From Camellia lanceoleosa (Eukaryota; Streptophyta; Magnoliopsida; Ericales; Theaceae): a stretch of DNA of 64,000 nucleotides. Positions 10,857 through 22,484 of the stretch are shown here, piece after piece (the stretch's first letter is position 1; every line of letters starts with the position of its first letter). A model generated the notes under the pieces. It made no database searches. It saw only the letters and a program-made list of their open reading frames with translations, and had not been told where the DNA came from. Made by a program: the position numbers and the translations under genes. The DNA is taken from the NCBI GenBank assembly GCA_025200525.1, contig CM045761.1, forward strand, positions 62,962,009 to 63,026,008, given 5' to 3'.

Positions 10857-13363
10857 TGTGACAACCCTGACCTATGATTAGCTTTAATTCATGTTTAAGC
10901 ATGATAAGTAAATGATTAAGATGAAATCCCAAATTGATTATGTGAGTGTGTTGTTTTAATTGCATTTCTATCTGTTTAATATAGAACGATCTGTTCACGT
11001 TTTAATTTCAAGTTGCGAATTAAAAGCCTTATCGGCGACCGATTCAGAAATTGACTTGTGCTATATGCTAATTAGGAATTATATGATTTTATGGTAGGTC
11101 TAATTGAAATTTGATTTAGAACAATTAGATTAGAATAAATCATGTTAAATTACTTTAGTTTGAGTTATTTACACATTTGCCATTGGTGGACCTTTACAAG
11201 GCCATTTGTTTGATTTCACATATGTTGACACACCATTCATATTCCACCTCCTTGAACAAAACATGAGTGAGAGGAGAGTAGGAATAAAGTTGAATTCAAC
11301 AAGAGAATTGCTTAGGATTTAGAAGAAATTGAGAGAGAATTGCATAATTGAGCTACCATACTTGGAAATTCAAGGTTAAGGTAGGTATTCACCCTTTTTA
11401 ATTGTGAAATAGAGTTGCCTAATGCATGATTTCAAAGAAATTAGAAACTAAAGTCAAGAAATGGCCTAAAAAGTAGATTTGAGAAGTAATTCATGCATGC
11501 ATATCCATATCATGGGGTTTTGATGTTGTTTTCATGAAAATTTTCACATGCATGTTCATATTATGGCTACCCTCTAAAAATACACCATGTCTTTGAGTTG
11601 AATATTGCATTTGATCATGTGCTAGAAGCTATGAATTCAAATAGATGCATGCATGGCATAATTGCACCATGTTCTTCCTTTTCAAGTTGAAATTGAGTAC
11701 AATTGGCACACTTTTGGGCTTCGATTTTATGAAATGGTCCTTAAATCATGATGTGTTATGAGTTTCTAAGTGTTTTCCAGAATTTTGGCCCAAGAGGATG
11801 AGTTTTACAATGTTGATTTCATGTTTTGAAGTTTGGGAGCAAATTTGGAAAACCCAGAATTTGGCTTCCTCGCTCGAGCAAAGGATTTCACGCTCGAGCG
11901 ACCACCTTTGTTTTTAGACTTTCGCTTGAGCGACGGAATCCTGGCTCGAGCATAAATTGTAAGCTCTCAGGATTTTTGCATGTGCAGAAGCACGCTTGAG
12001 CGACAAGACTTGCGCTCGAGCAAAGAACTGTGTCTCACGCTTGAGCGAGCATCGAGCGGAGATTTTCAGCAACCAGTACTTTTCTCATTTTTTCAGATCG
12101 CTTGAGCGAAGGAATCTACACTCGATCGACCAAGCATATTCTGTATGTCCGCTCGAGCGAAGGAAGCCATGCTCGAGCGAGACCCCTGTTTTCAGCAAGT
12201 TTTGAAAAATGTTTTTAAGTACATTTTTGCATCCTCATTCCATCATAAGCATTCTTAGGCCATGTTTAAGGCATCATAATGGGGATGATGATTTAGAACC
12301 ACACCAAAACAAGCAAGGGGCTAAGTTATTAATTTCGAGTGTGTAATTTAATGTGTGTTCGTTCTGTAACTGTGTAAGTTTGGCACCCAAGGACGCTGAT
12401 TAGCCTGCCTATAGCCCAATAATCTATGAGTAACAATGTTATAAAGCTATGTTTAATTATAATTATTTTTTGAATGATTAACTGTATTGTTTTCTGAAAC
12501 GATATTGTTTACCGAATGAATGTTTGTCCTATTTTATGAACTGTACTTGTGGCATCCATAGCAATTGATCGTTATCATTATCGCTACTACTATCGCCATC
12601 TTTATCAAGTATCATTATAGAGATCTCTGTCAGTTCCTATCCTTGGAACTACTGTTACTATATTGATGGCCATCAATCGATCGCTCGGTCTATTTAGACC
12701 CATCAGACTGCTCATTGGATATACCACGTATGACTGCTATGGTTTCCAACCAAATGTTATGACTTGAAATATGAGTCACTGATTGAATAACTGATTTACT
12801 GATGCAAATGACTGTTTCAATTACCGAAAGGACATTCATTCTTAACATCTTTACACATTTGTTATTCACTGGGCCTTAGCTCACAGTTTATAGATATATA
12901 TATATATATATATATGTAGGTGGCCAAGCACCGGACCACAGCTGAAGGCGCTGACTTAAGCTCCCGTTTTGTCAAGCTAGCCATTGTGCCTCATGTCAAG
13001 GTTCTGAACCTGCATGAGTCAAGGCTGTTTTGGGGTGTTTCAGATTCACCCTTTTTGTCTTTGTTAATGTAATGAATGTTTAAGACTTTGACTGTACAGT
13101 TATGATGAGGAGATTAGGCCCCTAACTTGTATGCTACTTTGTACATGTATTTTTGGTATATGACTATGAATGTGGTCTTGTCCATGAAAGTCTTTTTCCA
13201 TTCAGGTTTTCACAGCTCATTGGACATCTTTTTATTACTGATTGGCTTTCGCCAGCCCCTTTATACCGTATTATTATCATTACTGTTAAGTAGGCCTTTG
13301 GTAATCACGGATTACTGGCCGGTTACGATGCTAAACCCTCAAGGGCAGGTTTGAGTCGTGACA
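10857..13363. mobile_element. Solo LTR, 2.5 kb, probably Ty3/gypsy
   Basis: Starts TGTGACAACCC and ends GAGTCGTGACA, with a perfect 5-bp duplication CATTT (10852-10856 and 13364-13368). No polyprotein, primer site or second LTR is present, so this is a solo LTR left by recombination. The long LTR and TGTGAC/GTGACA ends suggest a Ty3/gypsy element, possibly a chromovirus, but no coding part confirms it. It contains the palindrome array at 11,871-12,179 and a TA repeat near 12,895-12,915. Confidence 0.82.
11871..12179. repeat. CGCTCGAGCG palindrome array
   Basis: About ten copies of a 10-bp dyad in 309 bp, starting at 11871, 11891, 11923, 11943, 11993, 12013, 12038, 12099, 12150 and 12170. The commonest variant, CGCTTGAGCG, differs by C-to-T at the central CpG. 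Spacing is irregular (about 20-60 bp). CpG density is well above the surrounding AT-rich DNA. Confidence 0.9.
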
Positions 13364-13801
13364 CATTTTATCCCAAAATTTAACAGCTAAAAAGAAAATA
13401 TAAATGTAAAAAATATTTTTGCCTAACCAAACAGAGCATAAATAAAATAAAGACCTTATTTGGGATGTAATGATTTTAGTCGAAAAAAATTAAAAAGTTA
13501 CTACAAATTGTGAAATTATTCTCAGAGAGATTTATTTATAAATCTCATTTAGAGAACTTATAACTCAATAAGTCCATAAAGTTTTCTTGTATTCCACATA
13601 ATCCCATATATTTAGACTTGTATCCTAAAAGGTCCTTTTTTTCCTTATTTATAATATTTTTTAGACTATTATACATTTTGTTCTATTTTTGATAGTAAGT
13701 ATTATACACAATTGTAATCTTCATGTTTCTTTTTCTGTTTTGGCAGTTTAGTGATCACCAATTATGAAGAAATTAGTGGGATAAATTTCTTTAAAAACTA
13801 A

Positions 13802-13942
13802 GGTCTATTTTGGAAAGTGGCTTTTTTTTTTTTAGCTTGTTGGCTTATAATGAAAAAAATATGTAAAAAAATAAAGAGGTGATACAACCCAAATAAGTCA
13901 ATAAGTTGGATTTTTTTTTTTTTTGCCTTTCCAAAAGAGGCC
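13802..13942. mobile_element. Tourist-like MITE, 141 bp
   Basis: Ends are GGTCTATTTTGGAAAG and, in reverse complement, GGCCTCTTTTGGAAAG. TAA lies on both sides (13799-13801 and 13943-13945), as for PIF/Harbinger MITEs. Confidence 0.8.
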
Positions 13943-14449
13943 TAAATATATATTATTAAACTATAATATTGATAAGAAAACATGGTTGAAAAAGAATCTT
14001 GCAGCATAAAGAAGTTTCCTCTCGTACTCGCTCTCGCTCTCATGCTCTCTCTTTCTCTCTTTAACTTTCCTGTTTGAGAATTGGAGAAATCACAACAAAA
14101 ACCTAGAATTGGGTGATGATCATCAAATAAATAAACAAAACAAAACAAATCCAAACAGGAACGCCATGAGAGCTCATCATCATCATTCTTTCATTGATGT
14201 GGTTCAAAACTCTATATTCTTCCATTTTTATGGTTTGAAACTCTATGTTTTTTATTGTGGTAGTTTGAAGCTCTGTTTTCTTCCGTTCAAATATTGTTAG
14301 GGTAAGGTTTGCACCGTTTTTGGTTTGCTACTGCATAGAGGTATACATTTGGTAAGAATGTATGTTCAAAATTGTTCAATAATTTATTAAAGTTATATTT
14401 GAATTTTTATTTCGAGATGGATTGATATAGTATTATGCATCCGTGCATG

Positions 14450-14840
14450 TGTATACTTATTGGTTGGGTAATTTTGTAAATGTGAACATTCATATCCACT
14501 GAAGTCATTATTGTTGTGGATTATCAGATTTTAATGTTTTGCATTTGGTGATGTGAACTTCAACATTAGAAACATGTGATGGTCGCATGATGTCTAATGT
14601 AGACTGATGATTGCATAGTGTAAATGTTCACATATCAATGATTTTTGTATGAGTTTTCATTATTTTTATATGATTATTAAATGGTGTCAAAGTTCACATT
14701 GGTGTTATGATCATCACATGATTAATCACTGTTAATATTCACATTTAGAAATAACCATACAAGCGTAAGCAACAATGTGATATTTTGGTCATAACATATT
14801 GTGCATTTTAATAATACAACATAGAAATGTGAATTTTTTT
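14450..14840. repeat. Degenerate GTGAA-n-TTCAC motif repeat
   Basis: Several near-palindromic pieces such as GTGAACATTCA, GTGAACTTCA, TGTTCACAT and TTAATATTCACAT are strewn over 400 bp. The segment near 14,728 (TTAATATTCACATT, then CATAC-AGCGTAAGCAACAATGTGA) is matched in direct orientation near 24,415-24,460, on the other side of the copia element. Confidence 0.5.
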
Positions 14841-14889
14841 GTGCGGTCATTTGCACACCAAATTCTTTTATTTAAAACCAAGTAAAAAC

Positions 14890-15527
14890 TGTAAGAATTT
14901 TTCCTTAATGTGGCTTATGCATAATTATACTAGATTCATCTCATTAAGTAAGATACATGTACATCAATTAGATGGTGACTAATTATTGATGAATGCACGT
15001 ATATATATAATGTATAGAAGACTAATGCTAATGCACATTGAATGTGATGGATTCATTATGAATGAATCTTAGAGATGCACATTGTATCTATTATGAATAT
15101 GTAAGATACATTAGTCTTATCTAATGAATTCATTAAATATAAAAGATGCATTATGTATCATGAATGTATAAGATACATTAATCTATTTAATGAAGTTCAT
15201 TGAATGAATGGTTCTTTGATGGGAAGAATATTAGTATAAATAGTGTAAGGTCCCAAATCATATTCTCCATCAAAAACTTAAGTTGTCACCACAAGAAGGC
15301 TCCCATCGCCTAGAGAGAGAGAAGTGGTTTGAAGATCTTAGACAAGTCAAGAACTTAAAGATCAAGATCTTCCATTCAAGGTTTCTTTTTCTTAAAAAAG
15401 AATTTCATACTATCATGGATCAAGGTATGTATTCATTTATTTTGTATATTAGAAATTCATATAGTTTTCATGTATGGAATTGAATCCTTAATGGTTTTTA
15501 GTTTATGTTCCGCAAAGTTTTCTATCA
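14890..15527 (+). repeat. 5' LTR of the plus-strand copia element
   Basis: 638 bp, TG...CA. Contains several variants of GATACATTA and GATGCATTATG, and near its end the short exon at 15415-15424. Confidence 0.95.
15415..15424 (+). CDS. Candidate first coding exon of copia gag, inside the LTR
   Basis: ATGGATCAAG followed by a strong plant donor (GTATGT). It leaves phase 1. Joined to the acceptor at 16195/16196 the reading frame continues without a stop into gag. The main frame has no suitable upstream ATG of its own after the last stop, which supports a spliced start. Splicing is inferred, not observed. Confidence 0.55.
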
Positions 15528-15529
15528 AT

Positions 15530-15541
15530 TGGTATCAGAGC
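15530..15541 (+). other. Primer-binding site (tRNA-iMet)
   Basis: TGGTATCAGAGC lies two bases past the 5' LTR. This is the standard initiator-methionine tRNA complement of plant copia elements. Confidence 0.93.
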
Positions 15542-15790
15542 CAATGTTCTCAATTCTAATGCATGAAACGTATAAGTATGAATTTCATTTTATGATGATG
15601 TTTGGTGTAACAAGTGCAAAACCTTGATTTACACTTGTCCAATTTTTTATTTTTTTTTTTGGCCAATCTTTTATTCTATTGATATTAAAATAAAAATTGA
15701 AAATTATTGAACAAGTGGTAATTAAGATAATGTTTTATGCACTTATAATGTTTTGTTACACATCTTAGGAGTTGAAACATTGTTGATCAG

Positions 15791-16075
15791 CCCAACGGAG
15801 GTTCAACACTATGTATGTTTGAACAACCGAGATGATTAGTATAATAAATATAGCAATTAGTTTTTCTGTCCAACGGTGATAAACTTCTCACGTGCTTTAG
15901 TTAATAAAATAAAATAAGAGACATTTGAGTTTTTCTGCCCAACGGTGATAAATTCCTTACGGTCTTAATTATTATTTTATTTTATTTTATGTTGTTTATT
16001 TTTATTAGTCATCTCATTTATTTTTATGAATTGTTAAAATATATTGTTATTCGGCCCAACGGAAGGATAACTTGA
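15791..16075 (+). repeat. Leader repeats around CCAACGG
   Basis: Four copies of YYCAACGG at about 15791, 15868, 15938 and 16055. Two are longer (TTTTTCTGYCCAACGGTGAT). They lie in the untranslated leader, where packaging or translation signals would be expected; function unknown. Confidence 0.7.
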
Positions 16076-16195
16076 TTTCGTATTTAACTAATTATGTTTT
16101 ATAGTTAGATATATTTAACTTGTGGTGTTATTTTTATGAGATGTGAAAAGTAGTTTTCTTGATTATATTATGTAATGGATATTATGTGTTTGCAG

Positions 16196-19100
16196 CATTG
16201 AATCCTACTTCCATTAATAGTTACTTGTCTGGTATTGAAGTTTTGAGTGGAACTAATTTTAAGAAATGGAAGGAACAAATTGGAATTGTTTTGGGAATTA
16301 TGGATTTAGACTATGCATTAAGAGAGCCAGCTCCTACAAAGCCTAATGATACAAGTTCTAAGGAACACATGGCTTTATATGAAAAATGGGAACGCTCTAA
16401 TCGCTTAAGTCTAATGATTATGAAAGGCTCAATTATGCCTGCAATTCAAGGAGCAATTCTTGTTTCTGAAAATGCAGTGAGCTATATGAAATCTATTGAA
16501 GAACAATTCATTGAAACTTCCAAATCCCTTGCTAGTACTCTCATGATTAAAATGATGACAATGAAATATGATGGTTTGAGTGGTGTTCGTGAACATATCT
16601 TAAAGATGAATGACATGGCCTCTCAATTAAAGGGAATGGACATGGAAATTTCTGAAGGTTTTCTTGTTCATTTCATTATGACTTCTCTTCCTGCGCAATT
16701 TGGTCCTTTTAAGATCAATTATAATACGCAGAAAGATAAGTGGAAGATGAGCGAGTTAATTGCCATGTGTGTTCAAGAAGAAGAGAGGCTTAAAGCTGAA
16801 AAGCCTGATATGGCTCACCTTACCACCTTGGGTCCAACCAAAAAGATTTTCAAGAAAGGAAAAAGTAAGAAGAAGAAGAATGCAAATGATGAAACTCACA
16901 AGGCTAATGAAGAAAATAAGATTCGATGTCATTTCTGTCGAAAGAAAGGTTACATAAGAAAGGACTGTCCAGATTTTAAAAGTTGGTTGGACAAGAAAGG
17001 TAACACTCAATGCTTTGTGTCTTATGAATCCTTTTTGGTAGATGTTCCACCAAATTCTTGGTGGATTGACACTGGTGCAAGTATTCACATAACAAATTCC
17101 ATGCAGGGATACCTTATAAGTCGGAAACTAAATAAAGGAGAACGAACCATTACGGTTGGGAATGGAATAGAAGTGGACGCTGAGGCTATTGGCACCCTCC
17201 GTCTAATTTTAGACTCTGGTTTCATTTTAGATTTAGTAAACACAGTTTATGTTCCTATTTTTACTAGAAACCTAATTTCTGTTTCACAACTTGATTCCTG
17301 TGGTTATGAATTTAAGTTTGGAAATAATAGAGTCTCTTTATTTCACAATTCTCATATGATTGGTTCTGGTAATTTAGATGGTAATCTTTATTCATTGAAT
17401 TTAGATTCCACTTATGCACAATCTCTTTTATCCTTTAATGTCAACGACTTGGTAAATAAAAAGAGAAAGCGAGTGAATGAAAATTCATCCATGTTGTGGC
17501 ATAAGCGCTTGGGCCACATATCAAGAGAAAGGATGGAACGTCTTATTAAAGATGGAATTTTAAGTTCACTTGATTTTTCTGATTTTAGCACTTGTGTGAA
17601 TTGCATTAAAGGAAAATACACAAAGACAAAGAAAAAGGGTGCTACTAGGACTACTGAATTATTAGACACAATTCATACTGATATATGTAGTCCCTTTACT
17701 GTCCCAACTATTTCTGGACATAAATATTTTATTACTTTTATTGATGACTTTTCTAGGTATACTTATGTGTATTTTATTCGTGAAAAATCAGAAGCACTGG
17801 ATAAGTTCAAACTCTATAAAGTTGAAGTTGAAAATCAACTTGACAGACGGATTAAAAGTGTAAGATCTGATAGAGGTGGTGAATATTATGGTAAATTCAC
17901 TGAGTCGGGTCAAAATCCAAGTGCTTTTGCTTTATTTTTGGCTGAGAATGGTATTGTTGCTAACTACACAATGCCTGGTACACCTGAGCAAAATGGTGTA
18001 GCTGAGCGACGAAACCGTACTCTTTTGGACATAATGAGAAGCATGATGAGTAACTCTTCTTTGCCAGATTACTTGTGGGGTGAAGCTTTAAAAACTGCTG
18101 TACATGTTCTTAATAGGGTTCCTAGTAAGGCTGTGCCTGTAATTCCTTATGAGTTGTGGATTAGTAGCAAACCTAATTTGAATTATTTACATGTATGGGG
18201 TTGTCCTGCTGAAGCAAAAATTTTCAACCCACAAATAAAGAAATTAGACCCTAGAACTATAAGTTGTTTTTTCATTGGATATCCTGAGAGATCAAAGGGT
18301 TTTAGATTCTATTGTCCCACTCATAGCACTAGAATTGTTGAAACTATAAATGCCGTGTTCTTAGAGGATGAAAGCATTAGTGGGAGTATGAATCTCAAAA
18401 ATATTTCTTCGGAGGAAAATCGTGATTTTACGCCTTCCACGATTATCCAAGAAAATGTTGTACCTGAACCTATTGGTACACAAGAGATTTCTCACATTGA
18501 AAAAGAAGTTGTCCCAGTTGCAGAACAACCTTTACGCAGATCACAAAGAGAAAAGAAACGAGTCATATCAGATGACTATGAGGTTTACCTAAATGAGTGT
18601 GATATTGGCTTAGAGAACGATCCTGTTTCTTATGCCCAAGCCATGAAAAATGGAAATGCAACTCAATGGTTAAATGCCATGAAAGATGAGTTAAAATCCA
18701 TGAAAGACAACAATGTCTGGGATCTTGTAGAATTGCCTAAGGGAGCCAAAACTGTTGGATGCAAATGGGTTTTTAAAACCAAGCGTGATCCTAAAGGCAA
18801 TGTCGAACGATACAAGGCCAGATTAGTTACTAAAGGATACACTCAAAAAGAAGGGATAGACTATAAGGAAACTTATTCTCCTATTTCTAATAAAGATTGC
18901 TTGAGAATAGTCATGGCCTTAGTAGCTCATTATGATTTAGAGTTACATCAAATGGACGTTAAAACAGTCTTTTTGAATGGTGACTTACATGAAGTGATCT
19001 ACATGGACCAACCTGAAGGTTTTCAGGATGAAAGCAAGGAAAATATGGTTTGTAGGCTTAAGAAGTCCATATATGGTCTAAAGCAGGCATTTCGACAATG

Positions 19101-20007
19101 GTATATTAAATTTCATGAAGTTCTCACCAAATTTGATTTTAAGGATAATGTAGTTGATCAATGTGTCTACTTTAAAATCAGTGGGAGCAATGTCTGCATT
19201 ATAGTTTTGTATGTTGATGATATATTGCTTACTAGCAATAATTTGGGAATGATACATGAGACAAAGAAATTCCTTACAAGAAATTTTGAAATGAAAGATC
19301 TTGGTGAAGCCTCTTTTGTCATTGGGATAGAAATTCACCAAGATAGGTCTCGTGGTATTTTAGGATTGTCCCAAAGAGCCTATATCGAAAAGGTTCTTAA
19401 AAGGTACAACATGCAGAACTGTTCAAGTAGTGTTGCACCTATAGTTAAGGGTGATAAATTTAGTGAATTTCAGTGTCCCAAAAATAATTTAGAAAGGGAA
19501 CAAATGAAAGAAATTCCTTATGCCTCTGCAGTTGGGAGCATTATGTATGCTCAAGTTTGTACACGTCCTGACATAGCATTTGTAGTTGGTATGCTGGGTC
19601 GATACCAAAGCAATCCCGGACTTGATCATTGGAAAGCAATTAAGAAAGTGTTGCGATATTTACAAGGCATTAAGGATTACATGCTCACTTATCAAAGAAC
19701 AGACAGCCTCGAAGTGGTTGGTTATTCAGATGCTGATATTGCTGGATGTAAAGACACTCGGAAGTCCACTTCGGGGTACATTTTTATGCTTGCGAATGGA
19801 CCCATTTCATGGAAGAGTCATAAGCAAACTCTGACAGCTTCTTCCACTATGGAGGCAGAGTTTATAGCATGTTATGAAGCCACATGTCATGCAGTATGGC
19901 TAAAGAATTTTATATCTGGATCACAACTTGTCGATTCAATTTCAAAGCCCTTACAGATTTACTGTGATAATGATGCTGCTGTGCGGTTCTCCAATAATAA
20001 CAAAACT
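16196..20007 (+). CDS. Copia gag-pol polyprotein, interrupted in RNase H
   Basis: Continuous open frame. Residue numbers here count from 16159. Gag occupies roughly the first 250 residues. The zinc knuckle (257-270) is CHFC...GY...DC: tyrosine replaces the usual histidine, a C-to-T type change. Protease DTGAS is at 304-308. Integrase has the HHCC region near 448-490 and catalytic residues about D508, D571 and E616. Reverse transcriptase has the first aspartate in [13 protein letters not shown] near 933 and YVDD at 1018-1021; two common positions differ (KTV for KTA, KQAF for KQAS). RNase H begins near 1188 and loses its end to the solo LTR at 20,008. Most likely expressed only as a truncated protein. 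Confidence 0.93.
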
Positions 20008-21889
20008 TATAGCGACCCCGGTCTTTTCCCAATTGATTATTGTATTCGGACTTAAGTTCCGTAGATTCCCTTGTTGTTGTCATCCTTTAGGTCTATTTGA
20101 TTGAGTTTTAGGATGTGTTGAGCGTGTTTGGAGCAGGTTGGTTGAGCTTAGGAACCAAGCCCAGTTGCCCAAAATTTTGCTTGTCCGCTCGAGCGGGGGT
20201 TTGGCCGCTCGAGCGGGGAATACAACCTTCCAGTATTTCCTGTGTTGTGTTGGACGCCGGCGGGATTGGCTTCGGCGAGGAGTTCTGTGCCGCCGAGGTT
20301 GGGAGTTGACGGGGAGCTGTATGCGAAATCTTGAGAGTGCATCCGCCGCTGAAGGGGGGGTTTGGCCGCTGGAGCGGGGCGACTGTTATAAAATGGCGAG
20401 ATCCGACTTTTTGGACCATTTTTCATCTCCCTCTTGATTCTAAAACCCTAAAACCGTTTTCTCTCTCTCCCTACATACATTCTCTCTTAGGTTTGATCTA
20501 CTTAGAGTGAGTTTCTAACCTAGATCCTTTATTAAAAAGATAGAGTGAGTCGAGGGCTTCGCTTTTAATCTGAACAATTCTTGGTTTGGAGCACTTTGGA
20601 TCTTGGATCATCATCTCTATCTTCTCCATTCAAGTTCTTTGCTTCGAGGTAGGGATTTCCTACTCCATTTATAATGCTTTTAATCCTAAGTATTGGTATT
20701 TTGGTATGTGGGGGTAGTTTGGTTAATTTGGGAGAAACCCTAGGGTTTGTCATAGATTAATTTATATAATTAATTTAAGGGAAGATTGTGATATTGGGTT
20801 TAATTCATGAGATTGGGGAGTTTAGTGGTTTAATGATGTATTTGGTTAGTTTAAATACTTACCTTTGAGAATGTTGAAATTACATTTGTTGTTATATTTA
20901 TTTCTTGTTTAGAAATAATTGTTTTGGGCTATCGGTGGAGGATAGCCAGTGATTGTTGTAGACCTTGCAGGTGGATTAGGCAAAATTGAAACTAATCATT
21001 TGGTTAAGTTGTTGAGTATAAAGGTTGGAATAATACATTAAATTTATGTATTGATTTATTATGTATATGACTTTATGTTTATATGCATTACTTGTGTATG
21101 GGAGGAGATAGGGGATGTACTCCGGTTTAGGGAAGATGGGGATGTACCTCTAAACCGTTAATGATTATGGGAAGATAGGGGATGAACCTGGGTTCTTTGC
21201 TTATATGCGCCTATAGCGTAGATACTGACTCATATGCTTATCTATTTGTTGTTGATATGATACATCACCACCATGTGTATCAGGGAAGTATAGAAGTGGA
21301 GTTGATTGAGATTGTTATAACACGGTATGTGTGTTTATTTCGTTATAAGAAAGGTTTAACGATTTGTTATCCATGTTGAGTTGTTTGGCGAGTTACGTGC
21401 CATAGTTGGAAGGTGAGTTATGCCATAGACAAAGTGTCATAGGCAATGTAGACATTCGTGTCATAAAATTGTAAATTGATTATTTGGTGTTAATCATGTA
21501 TGGATGCTCTTGCTTTAGTTAATTCTTATGCTTGGTTTAGTACTTCTCTCTTTGAACGTGGCTCACCCTATATAGAACTTCATTTTAGTTCGGTGGTTCA
21601 CTACCTCCAAAGACTTAGCTTGTGAGGATTTGGACTTGAAGATTTGCTTTATTTGTTTTATTTGTTTCATTTGAACTATGTAAACTTTCAAGCCTAGGGC
21701 TTTATTTGTTTTTGAGTTAGAACTCATGGAATTGTGTCCAAGTGTTGGCTTGGCAAGATGTAAGCCCGTAGGGCATTTATTATGATGTTTTATTTCATGG
21801 TACTCTGATGAATGGAATAAGATACTTTATTTCCTTATAATTCCGCATGTTAATATTATGTATTATGGGTTTATTTTGAGGGCGTTACA
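20008..21889. mobile_element. Solo LTR, 1.9 kb, inside copia RNase H
   Basis: Starts TATAGCGACCC and ends GGGCGTTACA, which read as diverged TGTAACGCCC-type inverted ends. Flanks are AAACT (20003-20007) and ACACT (21890-21894), a 5-bp duplication with one mismatch. The copia frame on either side fits together once the insert is set aside. No internal coding part or second LTR. It has CGCTCGAGCG copies near its left end (20,186 onwards). Confidence 0.8.
20186..20376. repeat. CGCTCGAGCG palindromes in the 1.9-kb solo LTR
   Basis: Perfect copies at 20186-20195 and 20206-20215, separated by GGGGTTTGGC, and a variant CGCTGGAGCG at 20367-20376 preceded by the same GGGTTTGGC. Two units of one local repeat are implied. 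Confidence 0.85.
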
Positions 21890-21894
21890 ACACT

Positions 21895-22095
21895 TCAGGA
21901 GGATCAAAGCATATTGATATCAAGTATCTAGTTGTTAAAGAAAGGGTTCTGAATCAGACTGTTTCCATCTCTCATATTGGTACTACACTTATGTTAGCAG
22001 ATCCTTTAACTAAAGGTCTCACACCTAAGCTCTTTCAAGAACATGTTGCGCGCATGGGCTTCGTAGAAAGTTTATCATGTTTAGATTTGAAATGA
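21895..22095 (+). CDS. Copia RNase H C-terminus
   Basis: 66 codons plus TGA in the same frame as the polyprotein before the solo LTR. Contains HIDIKYLVVKE and ADPLTKGL, the normal C-terminal blocks of copia RNase H. Confidence 0.9.
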   Translation, partial: SGGSKHIDIKYLVVKERVLNQTVSISHIGTTLMLADPLTKGLTPKLFQEHVARMGFVESLSCLDLK

Positions 22096-22470
22096 GTGTA
22101 TTATGTTCGTGATAGATGTTATGTTATAATCATCTTCTGTTAATAATGATTATGTTTGTTGTTTTCATTCTTCATACTTGTGCACAATTTAGAAGAAGAT
22201 GTAAACAATGGGACCGTTATAGATGAATTAACATTAATCACCATTATGTTGCTAATGTCATCTCTGTGTTTTAAGATTCACTTATTCATGTTGATGGAAA
22301 ATATTAACACTATAACCATTGTACAGTCTTGATCAATGTGTAAATCACTGACTACAATGATTTGGTGCTAATATTTTCGTTGAACAGAATCTAATGGTGA
22401 CGGTGCAATCTTCTAGTGGGAGAACGTTGGCCATATTATGATAATCTAGTGACGTAATATAATCATGCAA

Positions 22471-22484
22471 GCCAAGTGGGAGAT
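22471..22484 (+). other. Polypurine tract
   Basis: GCCAAGTGGGAGAT directly before the 3' LTR; the AAGTGGGAGAT form is typical of plant copia plus-strand priming sites. Confidence 0.9.

Larger units (their letters stand above)
13369..14889. other. Intergenic, MITE and AT-rich repeats, no gene
   Basis: No coding region supported. Contains a 141-bp MITE (13802-13942) and, from about 14,450, repeated short motifs of the form GTGAA-n-TTCAC. Confidence 0.5.
15425..16195 (+). other. Candidate intron across LTR end and primer site
   Basis: 771 bp, beginning GTATGT and ending TTTGCAG. It would remove the LTR/leader junction, the primer-binding site and the leader repeats from a spliced mRNA, while unspliced RNA keeps them for replication. 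Confidence 0.5.

Noticed and set aside
11871..12179. CRISPR-like array of a short palindrome with spacers
   Set aside because: The repeat is only 10 bp, spacing is irregular, copies vary, and the DNA is a plant LTR.
20044..20055. Stop codon ending the copia frame at 20,055 as a natural end
   Set aside because: The last residues come from the solo LTR; the true RNase H end is found after the insert at 21,895-22,095.
20108..20437. Four overlapping open frames of 64-103 codons
   Set aside because: They lie in the GC-rich part of a solo LTR and resemble no protein.
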